25,469 nt of DNA from Burkholderia sp. (GTDB lineage Bacteria > Pseudomonadota > Gammaproteobacteria > Burkholderiales > Burkholderiaceae). Below the pieces are notes generated by a model, which had not been told where the DNA came from, did no database searches, and saw only the letters and a list, made by a program, of their open reading frames with translations. This document shows, piece after piece, positions 7,449 through 16,183 of this stretch; positions within the stretch are counted from its first letter, which is position 1, and each line of letters opens with the position of its first letter. A program made the position numbers and the translations under genes. Location: NCBI GenBank assembly GCA_028292565.1, contig JAQGMD010000468.1:1-25469 (forward strand). Direction: 5' to 3'.

Positions 7449-8024
7449 TCAAACCAGCAGCATGGCGATTTGCGCCTGAGAGCCCTCGGACGGGCTTAGC
7501 TTGAAACCGCTCTTTGCAAACCGGTGCCAGCGTCCCACCACAAAGCTGGTGATCATGTTGGCGCGGATGGTGACTTCCGATTCTTTCGCCTCGCCCTGTG
7601 TGACCGCCACGCGCAAGGACTGCTTGAGCGCCATTTCCACGCGATCGATGAACTGGTTCATCCGCTGCTGCAGCCGCTCGTCCTCATTGACCAGCGCATC
7701 ACCGATCACCACGCGGATCATGCCGGGATTACGCTCGGCGAAGTTGAGCAGCATGCCGATAGTCGCCTGTACCTGCGACAAGCCGTTTTCCTGTTGTTCG
7801 GCGATCTGGTTGATCAGGCCGAACACGGTCGATTCAATGAAATCGATGAGCCCTTCGAACATCTGCGCCTTGCTGGCGAAATGCCGGTATAGCGCCGCCT
7901 CCGATACATCCAGCTTCCCTGCCAGCGCCGCAGTGGTGATCTTCTCGCCCTTCGGCTGCTCCAGCATCTCGGCCAGCATCTGAAGAATCTGGAGTTTGCG
8001 TTCGCCCGGTTTTGTGGTTGCCAT
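7449..8024 (-). CDS. slmA: Nucleoid occlusion factor SlmA (TetR family)
   Basis: A 191-residue TetR-type DNA-binding protein. In gamma-proteobacteria SlmA binds scattered chromosomal sites and blocks FtsZ ring assembly over unsegregated DNA. The helix-turn-helix covers about residues 25-55 with ITTAALAGKLDVSEAALYRHFASKAQMFEGLIDFIE, which matches the SlmA signature (VSEAALYRHF-SK--MF--LI-FIE). FAERNPGMIRVVIGDALVNEDERLQQRMNQ later matches the SlmA ERNPG and DRLQ-R-NQ blocks. The ATG at 8024 is chosen because the upstream extension is not conserved-looking. It is followed by the pyrimidine 5'-nucleotidase and argB in reverse order on the same strand, a common betaproteobacterial neighbourhood. 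Direct evidence for FtsZ binding in this group is not visible from sequence. Confidence 0.9.
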   Translation of the reverse strand: MATTKPGERKLQILQMLAEMLEQPKGEKITTAALAGKLDVSEAALYRHFASKAQMFEGLIDFIESTVFGLINQIAEQQENGLSQVQATIGMLLNFAERNPGMIRVVIGDALVNEDERLQQRMNQFIDRVEMALKQSLRVAVTQGEAKESEVTIRANMITSFVVGRWHRFAKSGFKLSPSEGSQAQIAMLLV

Positions 8025-8068
8025 GATGTTCTGGTTAGTAAGCGCTCGGAGGAAGACTATTGTTATTG

Positions 8069-8794
8069 TTAGCGTAATCGATGGACATTTTTCGCCAGTT
8101 GCCGTACGGATTTTACTTTGACATCGACATAAAGGGGGCGCTTTGTAATTTCCGGTGGCGGAAGGTGCGCCGCCCCCTGTTGTAAATCCGGCTTCCTGAC
8201 TAGGTATTGTGTCACCCAGGCCGTGCGCATGCCGACCGCCTTCGCCGCCCTCAGGTTGACTACCGTGTCTTCCACCAGTACACAACGGCAGGCCGGGGTC
8301 TTTTCTTTAGCCAGCAGTTTGCGCAGCATCGATTTAGATGGTTTTGGCCGCAACTGACGGTGCACCCGCATCGATTCGATCGGGATGTGTTTGGCGAAAT
8401 GCCGGTGCAGGCCGAGATGGCGCACGACGTCACGCGAATAACGTCGCGGCGCGTTGGTCAACAGGATTTTCCGGCCCGGCAGGCGACTGAGCAGCCGACC
8501 CAGGCCGCGCTCGGCGCGGATCATCATGATCAGGTTGTCGAACTGATGGGCGTCGCGCAAAAATTCATCCTCGCGCACCTGGTGGTGCTTGACCAGGCCC
8601 AGCAGGGTCGCGCCGTAACGCTTCCAGTAGTCGAGTCGCGCTGCATTGACGGTAGCCGGGTCGGCCGGCGTGCCGGGACTGCCAAGGACTTTTGCCATAA
8701 ATGCATTCATGTTTGCATTGATGGCGGGGAAGATGGCGTGTGATGCGTTGTGAAGCGTGTTGTCGAGGTCGAACAACCAGAGGGGAGCAGCCAT
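8069..8794 (-). CDS. Pyrimidine 5'-nucleotidase, HAD superfamily (SDT1/YjjG-like)
   Basis: A 241-residue HAD-family phosphatase expected to dephosphorylate pyrimidine nucleoside monophosphates. Motif I is FDLDNTLHN at residues 8-16 (nucleophile D9, acid/base D11). Motif II is ILLTNAP near 110. Motif III/IV is the region of KPSKSMLRKLL near 153 and VLVEDTVVNL near 175 with the E-D pair. The DNTL form and overall length fit the pyrimidine 5'-nucleotidase branch typically found between argB and slmA in Burkholderiales. The C-terminal 40 residues are basic and proline-containing and outside the usual catalytic core. It lies 44 bases upstream of slmA on the same strand and is separated from argB by a terminator. 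Confidence 0.88.
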   Translation of the reverse strand: MAAPLWLFDLDNTLHNASHAIFPAINANMNAFMAKVLGSPGTPADPATVNAARLDYWKRYGATLLGLVKHHQVREDEFLRDAHQFDNLIMMIRAERGLGRLLSRLPGRKILLTNAPRRYSRDVVRHLGLHRHFAKHIPIESMRVHRQLRPKPSKSMLRKLLAKEKTPACRCVLVEDTVVNLRAAKAVGMRTAWVTQYLVRKPDLQQGAAHLPPPEITKRPLYVDVKVKSVRQLAKNVHRLR

Positions 8795-8876
8795 GTGAAA
8801 GTATGCCAGGCGTTGTCGGAGGCGATGAAAAACGCGGTTATTTCACCGGGCGAGTATCAGCGCTTTTCGCTTGTTC

Positions 8877-8911
8877 AAAAAAAATGATCGCCAAATCGCT
8901 TTGACGATCAT
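8877..8911 (-). terminator. Rho-independent terminator after argB
   Basis: On the minus strand a 7-bp stem (ATGATCG and CGATCAT, at 8905-8911 and 8884-8890) has a 14-base loop and runs directly into eight U residues (8884-8877). It lies 25 bases past the argB stop and before the nucleotidase gene, so argB is probably mostly monocistronic. Confidence 0.75.
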
Positions 8912-8935
8912 CTTGCCATGCGGCGGAGTGGCAAT

Positions 8936-9884
<949 letters not shown>

Positions 9885-9951
9885 GAAAGTGCATGCAATT
9901 CCCGGGCCGTGTATTGTGTTTCGAAGGATCGCGACATTAAACTTTGCGCAA

Positions 9952-10524
9952 ATGACAACACCATCAAGCCTGCATCTTCAACTCGAGGCGCTCAGACCCG
10001 CGTTGTTGCGCTTCGCTTTCCTGCAACTCCGCAGCGATGCGGTGGCCGAGGACGTGGTGCAGGACACGTTGATGGCAGTGCTGGAAAAGCCCGGACAATA
10101 CAGCGGACAGTCGTCCCTGCGCACCTATGTCACCGGCATTTTGAAATACAAGATCATCGACGCCTTGCGCATGTCAAACCGGGAGCGTCCGATTGCAACC
10201 GTTGACGACCAGAGCGAGGCGGATGCCATTGATGCATTATTCACGGCGAACGGCCATACGGTCGACACGCCGCGGCAATGGGGCAATCCCGACGCCACGC
10301 TTGAACAGAAGGATTTTTTCCGGGTGCTGGAAACCTGCCTGGAAAAACTCCCGGAGAAAACCGCGCGGGTTTTCATGATGCGGGAGTGGCTCGAGCTTGA
10401 AACCGATGAAATTTGTAAGGAATTGGGGATTTCGACGTCAAATACATGGGTGATGCTGTATCGCGCCAGGGTGCGACTACGCGAATGTCTCGATTGGCAC
10501 TGGTTCGGCAACCGGCCGTCATGA
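9952..10524 (+). CDS. ECF-type sigma-70 family RNA polymerase sigma factor
   Basis: A 190-residue sigma factor with only regions 2 and 4. Region 2 is about residues 12-80 (RFAFLQLRSDAVAEDVVQDTLMAVLE, then RTYVTGILKYKIIDALR, the -10 recognition and core-binding part). Region 4 is about 122-180 (LEKLPEKTARVFMMREWLELETDEICKELGISTSNTWVMLYRARVRLRECL, the -35 helix-turn-helix). The linker is long (about 40 residues). The start at 9952 removes an unlikely N-terminal extension. It is followed 9 bases later by a small zinc-anti-sigma-type protein and then a CWC protein, so the three are one operon; the second gene probably restrains the sigma factor. The regulon is unknown. It diverges from argB with about 104 bases between. 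Confidence 0.93.
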   Translation: MTTPSSLHLQLEALRPALLRFAFLQLRSDAVAEDVVQDTLMAVLEKPGQYSGQSSLRTYVTGILKYKIIDALRMSNRERPIATVDDQSEADAIDALFTANGHTVDTPRQWGNPDATLEQKDFFRVLETCLEKLPEKTARVFMMREWLELETDEICKELGISTSNTWVMLYRARVRLRECLDWHWFGNRPS

Positions 10525-10533
10525 GGAAACAAA

Positions 10534-10746
10534 ATGGGAATGCATGCGACTTGCAAGGAAGTACATCGCCTGACGTCGGAGAGGCTGGATCGCGAACTAT
10601 CGCTGATCGAGCGGGCGCGTGTCTCCATGCATCTCCTCGTGTGCATCGGGTGCCGCAATTTCGACGGCCAGATGCGGCTGATCCGGGATGCGATGAAAAG
10701 GATCAGCGTATTGGAGGCTAACGAGCAGGAGAATAAATCGAAATGA
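10534..10746 (+). CDS. Short zinc-binding anti-sigma factor-type protein (ZAS/zf-HC2 like)
   Basis: A 70-residue soluble protein. It carries the HxxxCxxC signature of zinc anti-sigma domains (H33, C37, C40), with an earlier C7 and H11 able to complete the metal site. The helical frame (EVHRLTSERLDRELSLIERARVSMHLLVC) matches the usual anti-sigma domain N-terminal fold. No membrane helix follows, so unlike many ECF anti-sigmas it would act in the cytoplasm, as in redox- or zinc-responsive RsrA/ChrR-type systems. A GAGGAAAC Shine-Dalgarno precedes the ATG at 10534; a second in-frame ATG lies two codons later. Its last codons overlap the next gene by 4 bases. Binding to the neighbouring sigma factor is inferred from position. 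Confidence 0.85.
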   Translation: MGMHATCKEVHRLTSERLDRELSLIERARVSMHLLVCIGCRNFDGQMRLIRDAMKRISVLEANEQENKSK

Positions 10747-10991
10747 GCAACTGCGCGCGTTGTGGGACGACGTTCAGCTGTGGCATGGTGGACGCTTCAT
10801 CCGAGGCGGCCCCATGCTGGTGCACGCGCCTGCCGGTGCTGCCGCCTGGCGCAACCATTCCTACAACTATTCCTGCCGCGGGCAGTTGTTTTTGTCCCAC
10901 TTGTTTGCAGGCACTGCTGGACGCTGCCGGGGATCCAGACAGCACTGGCGTCAGCAACCCCGGATTTCCTGCTTCGGAAAGTCCTCTTTGA
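10743..10991 (+). CDS. Cysteine-rich CWC family protein
   Basis: An 82-residue protein with eight cysteines: CxxC at C4/C7, C13, the CWC triplet at C25-W26-C27 followed by xRLP, and CxCxxC at C49/C51/C54. This spacing fits the small cysteine-rich CWC family, whose function is not known; zinc or other metal binding is likely. The start ATG overlaps the stop of the anti-sigma gene (ATGA), which implies translational coupling. The tail is Pro/Gly/Ser-rich. Its last 41 bases overlap the end of the convergent SPOR-domain gene on the other strand. Its place behind a sigma/zinc-anti-sigma pair suggests a role in the same metal- or redox-linked response, but that is inference. Confidence 0.8.
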   Translation: MSNCARCGTTFSCGMVDASSEAAPCWCTRLPVLPPGATIPTTIPAAGSCFCPTCLQALLDAAGDPDSTGVSNPGFPASESPL

Positions 10992-11628
10992 TCCTCTCGA
11001 GCCGCGCTTTGGCATCCGCATCCAGGTCGCGCAACTGGAATGTCACCATTGCGCCCCCCACGGAATGCGGTCCGATGCGCGCAGAGCGCACACCCTTGCG
11101 GGTGAGTTCGGCGAGGTGGGCGCGCGCGCGCTCTTCCTCTTTGAACACCCCGAGCGAAATCGCCCAGCGCAGGCTGGAATCATCCTGGATGATGTAGATA
11201 TCGTCGATGCCGAGCCGGCGCAGTTCTTCGACTTTTTTATCGGCCTCTTCCTTGCCGCCCTGCGGCGGGATGTAGACCACATGGCTCATGATTTCCTGGA
11301 TATTGCGCTGCCTTACCCGGTCGCCGAGGGACTGGGCCGCGAGCCTGGCCTCGAAGCGCCGCGCGTCTCCCGCCGCGAAATTGCCTATTTCAGTGCAGGA
11401 TGCCTCCACCTTATTCGCTGCCGGCTGCGGAGGCGCAACCGCGACCTCGCGGGGAGCATTGGATGAGGCGGCGGAGCCCTGCGCCGCCGGCATCAGCGTC
11501 ACCTTGTCGGCGTTCAACTGGTTGGACATGCGCGCAGGTTCGCGGCCATCGGACATCGTGTCGCCCTGCCGGTACATAAACAGGCCGGCATTGGCGAGCA
11601 GCAGGATCCAGAAGAAAAATTTCAGCAT
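10951..11628 (-). CDS. SPOR-domain membrane-anchored protein
   Basis: A 225-residue protein with an N-terminal membrane anchor (FFFWILLLANAGLFMY, residues 4-19), a low-complexity Ala/Pro/Asn linker to about residue 75, and a C-terminal SPOR domain (about 135-212, including VVYIPPQGGKEEADKKVEELRRLG and WAISLGVFKEEERARAHLAELTRKG). SPOR domains bind denuded glycan strands at division sites, so a periplasmic, septum-associated role is expected. A CTEIGNF stretch near residue 78 opens the folded part. The start overlaps the end of coaX by 7 bases and the gene is third in birA-coaX-SPOR, a common Burkholderiales arrangement. The last 41 bases overlap the CWC gene tail-to-tail. Confidence 0.88.
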   Translation of the reverse strand: MLKFFFWILLLANAGLFMYRQGDTMSDGREPARMSNQLNADKVTLMPAAQGSAASSNAPREVAVAPPQPAANKVEASCTEIGNFAAGDARRFEARLAAQSLGDRVRQRNIQEIMSHVVYIPPQGGKEEADKKVEELRRLGIDDIYIIQDDSSLRWAISLGVFKEEERARAHLAELTRKGVRSARIGPHSVGGAMVTFQLRDLDADAKARLERIKEDFPKQEIRGC

Positions 11629-12413
11629 GAGAGGGTGTGAGTAGCGACGGCTTGCAGCCCGATGAGCACGAGATTATCCACTTTCTTGCTGGGCACGGAC
11701 AGATGCGGCGCGATCAGGTCGGCGGCGCCACCCGACAGGATGCATGACACCATGCCGCCCGCAGGCTTCTGCCGCAACGTATGCGCGGTCACCGCCCGTT
11801 CGATTGCGCCCGTCTGGGCAGCGATGCAGCCGCTGACGATTGCGTCATCGGTATTGTCGCCAAACGGCTCGGACACCACGAGGCTTTCCGCGACTTGCGG
11901 TAGCTGCGCGGTGTTCTTTGCCAGCGACGCGGCCATCAGCCCCAGGCCCGGCAATATCATGCCGCCAAGGAAGACGCCATCCGCCGTCACCGCATCGACG
12001 GTAGTCGCGGTGCCGCAGGTGGCGACGATCAGCGGCTCACCGGGGAAAAGGGCATGCGCGCCGATCGCGGATGCAAAGCGGTCGCAGCCGAGCTGCGCCG
12101 GATTGCGATAGCGGTTTTGCAACCCGCCCAATTCGGCAACCGATGCAAACCACTCCAGCGGCACCGGCTTCATTCCGAGCGCACCGAGCAGCGTCTGCTC
12201 CAGCTCGTCACGCATCACCGACCCGGCCACATTCGAGACAATGACTCGCGCAATATCCAGATTGCGCCAGGCATCCGCCAGTTTCCGCACCTCCGCCCGC
12301 GGCACCGAACCGGATGCCGACCAGCATCCCAAAGCATTCGCCTGCTGCAGCGCCCCGCTGGAAACCAGTGCCCATTTCACGCGTGTATTGCCCGCGTCGA
12401 TCAACAACAGCAT
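11622..12413 (-). CDS. coaX: Type III pantothenate kinase
   Basis: First step of coenzyme A synthesis: phosphorylates pantothenate. A 263-residue protein of the ASKHA fold. Visible are the phosphate-binding IDAGNTRVKWA at residues 5-15 (catalytic D6), GCDRFASAIGA near 108-118 (substrate site), CGTATTVDAV near 132-141 and GGMILPGLGLMAASL near 150. Type III kinases are insensitive to CoA feedback, unlike CoaA. It starts 4 bases after the birA stop and its end overlaps the SPOR gene, so all three are co-transcribed. Confidence 0.97.
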   Translation of the reverse strand: MLLLIDAGNTRVKWALVSSGALQQANALGCWSASGSVPRAEVRKLADAWRNLDIARVIVSNVAGSVMRDELEQTLLGALGMKPVPLEWFASVAELGGLQNRYRNPAQLGCDRFASAIGAHALFPGEPLIVATCGTATTVDAVTADGVFLGGMILPGLGLMAASLAKNTAQLPQVAESLVVSEPFGDNTDDAIVSGCIAAQTGAIERAVTAHTLRQKPAGGMVSCILSGGAADLIAPHLSVPSKKVDNLVLIGLQAVATHTLSC

Positions 12414-12417
12414 CGGC

Positions 12418-13287
12418 CTACCCTTCCCTTGAATCCGGCATCACGTGCTCTGCCGCATCGTTCAGGACACGCAGCGACACGTCGCCGGCAATGACGGCGA
12501 CACGCCCGCTTGCGGTATCCAGCACAAAGCGTCCGATGTCGTCGATGCCGACCGCCCTGCCCTCATGCACGACGCGGCCATGGTCAAGAATCACGGTCTG
12601 TTGTCCGGAATAGGCGTGCAGGCTGTTCCAGCGCTGCATGAACGCTGCCAATCCCTCCTGCTCGAATTGCGCCATCGCTTCCGACAAACCATTCAACAGC
12701 GTCGCGATCAGCATGTCCCGGTCCATTTGCGCCAGGCGCGGAATGCTTGCCACCGGCCGGTCGATTTGCGCGGCAATGCTATCCGGAACCGTAAGGTTCA
12801 GTCCCACGCCTGTCACTGCCCAGCTCTCGCCACGAGCGGTGTTTGCGACGGATGCCGTTTCGATCAGGATTCCGGCCAGCTTTTTACCCTCGACCAGCAC
12901 ATCGTTCGGCCATTTGAGCCGTGCCGGCACATCGAATGTCGCCAGCGATTCGGCAAGCGCGGTCCCGACCGCGAGCGGCAAACCGACCAGCGCATGCACC
13001 GGCAGGCTGAATTTCCATGCGAGCGAAAAGGTCAGGGACGCTCCGGGCGCCGAATGCCAGACTCGCCCCGCGCGGCCGCGGCCCGCGGTCTGCTTCTCGG
13101 CCACCAGCAGCGTCGGGCCGGTCAGCTGGTCGACGCCGGCAAGCAAGTCGGCATTGGTCGAACCGGTTTCGTCGACCACCCGGACCGTGACCTGGCGGGC
13201 GGCCTTTATGCAGGAGGAAGCGATACGTTCCGGAGAGAGCATGATTATCATGCCCTGCATTGTAGCGGCCCGGATGACGCGTGACAC
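12418..13287 (-). CDS. birA: Biotin--[acetyl-CoA-carboxylase] ligase, no DNA-binding domain
   Basis: Attaches biotin to the BCCP subunit of acetyl-CoA carboxylase via biotinyl-AMP. Motifs are DETGSTNADLL at residues 39-49, GRGRAGRVW at 69-77 (biotinyl-5'-AMP loop), KWPNDVLV at 125-132, KLAGILIE at 136-143 and VGLNL at 161-165; the C-terminal SH3-like domain follows residue 225. There is no N-terminal winged helix, so this is a group I ligase that cannot itself act as the biotin operon repressor. The GTG at 13287 (289 residues) has AAGGGAG just upstream; the ATG at 13260 is an alternative with a weaker ribosome site. It is the first gene of birA-coaX-SPOR and starts only 22 bases from the divergent mlaE-like gene. 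Confidence 0.95.
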   Translation of the reverse strand: MSRVIRAATMQGMIIMLSPERIASSCIKAARQVTVRVVDETGSTNADLLAGVDQLTGPTLLVAEKQTAGRGRAGRVWHSAPGASLTFSLAWKFSLPVHALVGLPLAVGTALAESLATFDVPARLKWPNDVLVEGKKLAGILIETASVANTARGESWAVTGVGLNLTVPDSIAAQIDRPVASIPRLAQMDRDMLIATLLNGLSEAMAQFEQEGLAAFMQRWNSLHAYSGQQTVILDHGRVVHEGRAVGIDDIGRFVLDTASGRVAVIAGDVSLRVLNDAAEHVMPDSREG

Positions 13288-13309
13288 AATTCTCCCTTAA
13301 ACTGACGCA

Positions 13310-14437
13310 ATGCCAAATCAACAATTGCCAGCACTGACCATAGACAAGCGCGAACCACTCACCGTTTCCGCCAGCGGCCCCTGGCAAGTGCATGCATTAT
13401 CGCGTCCGGCGGTGATGTCCAACCTCCGGGCGACTTTGCGCAAGCTCCCGCCTGCGAGCGCCGTGCGCTGGGACCTGTCGCAAATTTCCTCACTCGACCA
13501 TATCGGCGCACAGTGGCTCTGGAATGCGTGGGAAAAAAAGCAGCCGCCGCAGCTTGTCATTACGCAAAACCATTCGGAATTTTTTGGCAGGCTCGAGCAG
13601 GCCGGGGACCTCGCACTGCCGGAAAAGGACGAATCGCCATGGTTCTCCCCGACCACCATTATTCGGCTGATGCACGGGCTGGCCGCGCATCTGACCGGGT
13701 TCGTCCAGCTGATCGGCCAACTGGTAATCGACATCGGGCACTTCGCGATGAAGCCGCAGCGCGGACCGTGGAAAGAAATTTCCGCCAATGTCTACCATAT
13801 CGGGTTCCAGGCGCTGGGCGTAACAGCGCTCGTGGGATTTTTAATCGGCGTGGTGTTGTCTTATCTTTCAGCGCAGCAATTGCACATCTTCGGTGGCGAC
13901 ATCTACCTGGTCAATATCCTCGGCATGGCCATCATCCGCGAACTCGGCCCGCTGCTGGCGGCGATCCTGGTGGCAGGGCGATCCGGCTCCGCAATCACCG
14001 CGCAGCTCGGCGTGATGCGCGTAACCGAAGAACTGGATGCAATGCTGGTGATGGGGATGCCGCACGGCTTTCGACTTATCATGCCGAAGGTGCTGGCGCT
14101 TGCGGTGGCAATGCCCCTACTGGTGGTGTGGACCGATGCGGTGGCGCTGATCGGCGGCATGGTGGCGGCGCAGACGGAGCTTGGCCTGCCCCCGAGCTAT
14201 TTTTTACAGGAGCTGCCGGCGGCGGTGCCGATCGCGAATTACTGGATCGGGCTCGGCAAGGGCGTAGTGTTCGGCGCACTGATCGCGCTGGTCGCATGTC
14301 ACTTCGGCCTGCGCATCAAGCCCAACACAGAAAGCCTCGGACAGGGAACCACCCTGTCGGTGGTGACCGCGATCACGGTGGTGATCCTGGCCGATGCGGT
14401 GTTCGCGATAGTCTTCAAAGGCGTAGGATTTTTTTAA
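13310..14437 (+). CDS. STAS-MlaE fusion, lipid ABC transporter permease
   Basis: Inner-membrane permease of a phospholipid-type ABC transporter. The 375 residues hold an N-terminal STAS-like domain (about 20-110, including WDLSQISSLDHIGAQWLWNAWE) fused to an MlaE permease domain (about 130-375) with five or so helices. GMAIIRELGPLLAAILVAGRSGSAITAQLGVMRVTEELDAM is the family hallmark that contacts the ATPase. In the classic Mla system the STAS function is a separate protein (MlaB), so here it is built in. The stop overlaps the next start by one base (TAATG). The operon continues with an ATPase, an MCE protein and a lipoprotein. No MlaC-like periplasmic carrier or MlaA is present. Confidence 0.93.
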   Translation: MPNQQLPALTIDKREPLTVSASGPWQVHALSRPAVMSNLRATLRKLPPASAVRWDLSQISSLDHIGAQWLWNAWEKKQPPQLVITQNHSEFFGRLEQAGDLALPEKDESPWFSPTTIIRLMHGLAAHLTGFVQLIGQLVIDIGHFAMKPQRGPWKEISANVYHIGFQALGVTALVGFLIGVVLSYLSAQQLHIFGGDIYLVNILGMAIIRELGPLLAAILVAGRSGSAITAQLGVMRVTEELDAMLVMGMPHGFRLIMPKVLALAVAMPLLVVWTDAVALIGGMVAAQTELGLPPSYFLQELPAAVPIANYWIGLGKGVVFGALIALVACHFGLRIKPNTESLGQGTTLSVVTAITVVILADAVFAIVFKGVGFF

Positions 14438-15219
14438 TGACTCCACCAATCATTCAGATCAAGGATTTGTGGACTCGGTTCGACGATTTCGTCGTGCACC
14501 AGGATCTGAGTCTTGAGGTCCACCAGGGAGAGATCGTCTCGCTGGTCGGCGGCTCGGGCTCAGGCAAGACCACGCTGTTGCGGCAGATGCTCGGACTGGA
14601 ACAGCCGACGCGCGGCAGTGTGCAGGTGTTCGGCGAAGATATCAGCCGGGCCGACAGTGCGCGCATGCGACAGTTGCGCTGGCGCTGGGGCATGCTGTTT
14701 CAGCATGGGGCTTTGTTTTCGGCGCTGACCGCGTTTGACAATGTGGCGCAGCCGATGCGCGAATTGCGTACGCTGCCGGAGGACCTGATCCGTGATGCGG
14801 TGCTGCTTAAGCTGCACATGGTGGGCATCGGGTCGGCGGAAGCGAAAAAGATGCCGGCCGATCTGTCCGGCGGCATGGTCAAGCGGGTTGCGCTGGCGCG
14901 GGCACTGGCCCTCGAGCCGGAATTGTTGTTCCTGGACGAGCCGACCGCGGGACTCGATCCCGACCTGTCGGAGAGTTTTGTCTCACTGATCCGTACGCTG
15001 CATCAGGAGATGCGGCTGACGGTAGTGATGGTCACGCACGACCTCGATACTTTGTTCGCATTGTCGACACGGATCGCGGTGCTGGCAGAAAAGCGCGTGA
15101 TTGCGTTCGGCACTCCGGAAGCAGTGCTCGATGTACCGCATCCGTTCATCAAACAGTTTTTCCTTGGGGATCGCGGCCGGCGCGCGGTGGAAGTATTGCG
15201 CGAGCGGGCTGAGTCCTGA
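14437..15219 (+). CDS. MlaF-like ABC transporter ATPase
   Basis: ATP-hydrolysing subunit of the lipid transporter, 260 residues. Walker A is GGSGSGKTT at 38-46, the Q-loop MLFQHGALFSAL at 86-97, the signature LSGGMVKRVALARAL at 143-157, Walker B LLFLDEPTAGLDPD at 163-176 and the H-loop at H201 (VMVTHDLDTL). The Q-loop and signature forms (QHGALFSALT, LSGGMxKR) are typical of MlaF/Ttg2A-type ATPases. The start is set by the TAATG overlap with the upstream permease stop. It should work with the STAS-MlaE permease encoded before it and the MCE protein after it. Confidence 0.95.
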   Translation: MTPPIIQIKDLWTRFDDFVVHQDLSLEVHQGEIVSLVGGSGSGKTTLLRQMLGLEQPTRGSVQVFGEDISRADSARMRQLRWRWGMLFQHGALFSALTAFDNVAQPMRELRTLPEDLIRDAVLLKLHMVGIGSAEAKKMPADLSGGMVKRVALARALALEPELLFLDEPTAGLDPDLSESFVSLIRTLHQEMRLTVVMVTHDLDTLFALSTRIAVLAEKRVIAFGTPEAVLDVPHPFIKQFFLGDRGRRAVEVLRERAES

Positions 15220-15240
15220 AGGGCATCATGGGAATCATTT

Positions 15241-16176
15241 ATGGAAAATAAGTCACATGCACTAATAGCCGGCCTCTTCACCATCGTGCTGCTGACTGCG
15301 GTGGTATTGGTGGGGCTCTGGCTCAATCGCGACCAGGTTGAATGGGTGCCGTACCAGATCGCGACCAAGCTGTCGGTCCCCGGGCTCAATCCGCAGGCGA
15401 CGGTGCGTTATCGCGGACTCGATGTCGGCAAGGTCGACAACATCACTTTCGACCCGCAGGCGCCGGGACAGATCCTGATACACCTGAGCGTGCGTCCGGA
15501 CACGCCCGTCACGCAGTCGACTTTCGCGACGCTGGGCTACCAGGGGGTGACCGGTATCGCGTATGTGCAACTGGACGACGACGGCAGCCGGCCGGTCAAG
15601 GTGCCGAGCAATGCCGAACAGGTGGCGCGCATCGAAATGCGCCCCAGCATCCTGGACCAGTTGCAGAATCGCGGCCTCGCAATCCTCGCACAAACCGAGG
15701 AAGTCACGCGGCGCATCAACAACCTGCTCGAACCGGCCAACCAGCAAGCGATACTTGGCGCTTTCGATAGCGTGAATAAAGCGGCGACGCAGATTGAAAC
15801 CATTCCACGTCAGCTGCAGCCGACGCTTGCAAAGCTGCCGGCAATGGCGACGCAAGCGCAGCAGGCGTTGCGGGCGCTGACCAAACTGTCGAACGAGGCG
15901 AGCGTATTGGCCGGCAACCTTAACGGTGTCGCGAACAACCTGCAATCGCCGCAGGGCCCGCTGGCAAAACTCGCCGGCAGCGCTGAACAGATCGGCGCCG
16001 TGGCCAACAAGCTGGAGCATGAAACGCTGCCCCTCGCGAATGACGCGCGCTCTTCGATGCGCGCACTCAACCGCACCCTGGATACCGTCAACGAACGCCC
16101 GCAAAGCATATTGTTCGGCTCTCCCACAACCGCACCCGGACCCGGCGAACAGGGATTTGTCGCACCGACCAGATAA
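15241..16176 (+). CDS. MCE (MlaD-like) lipid-transport protein
   Basis: A 311-residue inner-membrane-anchored periplasmic protein. A single N-terminal helix (ALIAGLFTIVLLTAVVLVGLWL, about residues 7-28) leads to one MCE domain (about 38-118, with VPGLNPQATVRYRGLDVGKV and LGYQGVTGIAYVQLDD). A long helical, Gln/Leu/Ala-rich C-terminal region to residue 300 is probably coiled coil. MCE domains form hexameric rings that carry phospholipids across the periplasm. At 311 residues it is longer than MlaD (about 180 in E. coli) because of this C-terminal helix, closer to PqiB/YebT-type or mycobacterial Mce architecture. It lies 21 bases after the ATPase gene. Confidence 0.93.
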   Translation: MENKSHALIAGLFTIVLLTAVVLVGLWLNRDQVEWVPYQIATKLSVPGLNPQATVRYRGLDVGKVDNITFDPQAPGQILIHLSVRPDTPVTQSTFATLGYQGVTGIAYVQLDDDGSRPVKVPSNAEQVARIEMRPSILDQLQNRGLAILAQTEEVTRRINNLLEPANQQAILGAFDSVNKAATQIETIPRQLQPTLAKLPAMATQAQQALRALTKLSNEASVLAGNLNGVANNLQSPQGPLAKLAGSAEQIGAVANKLEHETLPLANDARSSMRALNRTLDTVNERPQSILFGSPTTAPGPGEQGFVAPTR

Positions 16177-16183
16177 ACCAACA

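Noticed and set aside
8038..8049. GTAAGCGCTCGG just upstream of slmA as an SlmA binding site
   Set aside because: It matches only about 7 of 12 positions of the GTGAGTACTCAC consensus known from gamma-proteobacteria, and one partial match is not evidence of binding.
13513..14436. In-frame N-terminal extension of the MlaF-like ATPase
   Set aside because: The frame stays open upstream through the permease gene, but translation there gives an Arg/Gly-rich shadow sequence; the TAATG junction at 14435-14439 is the natural start.
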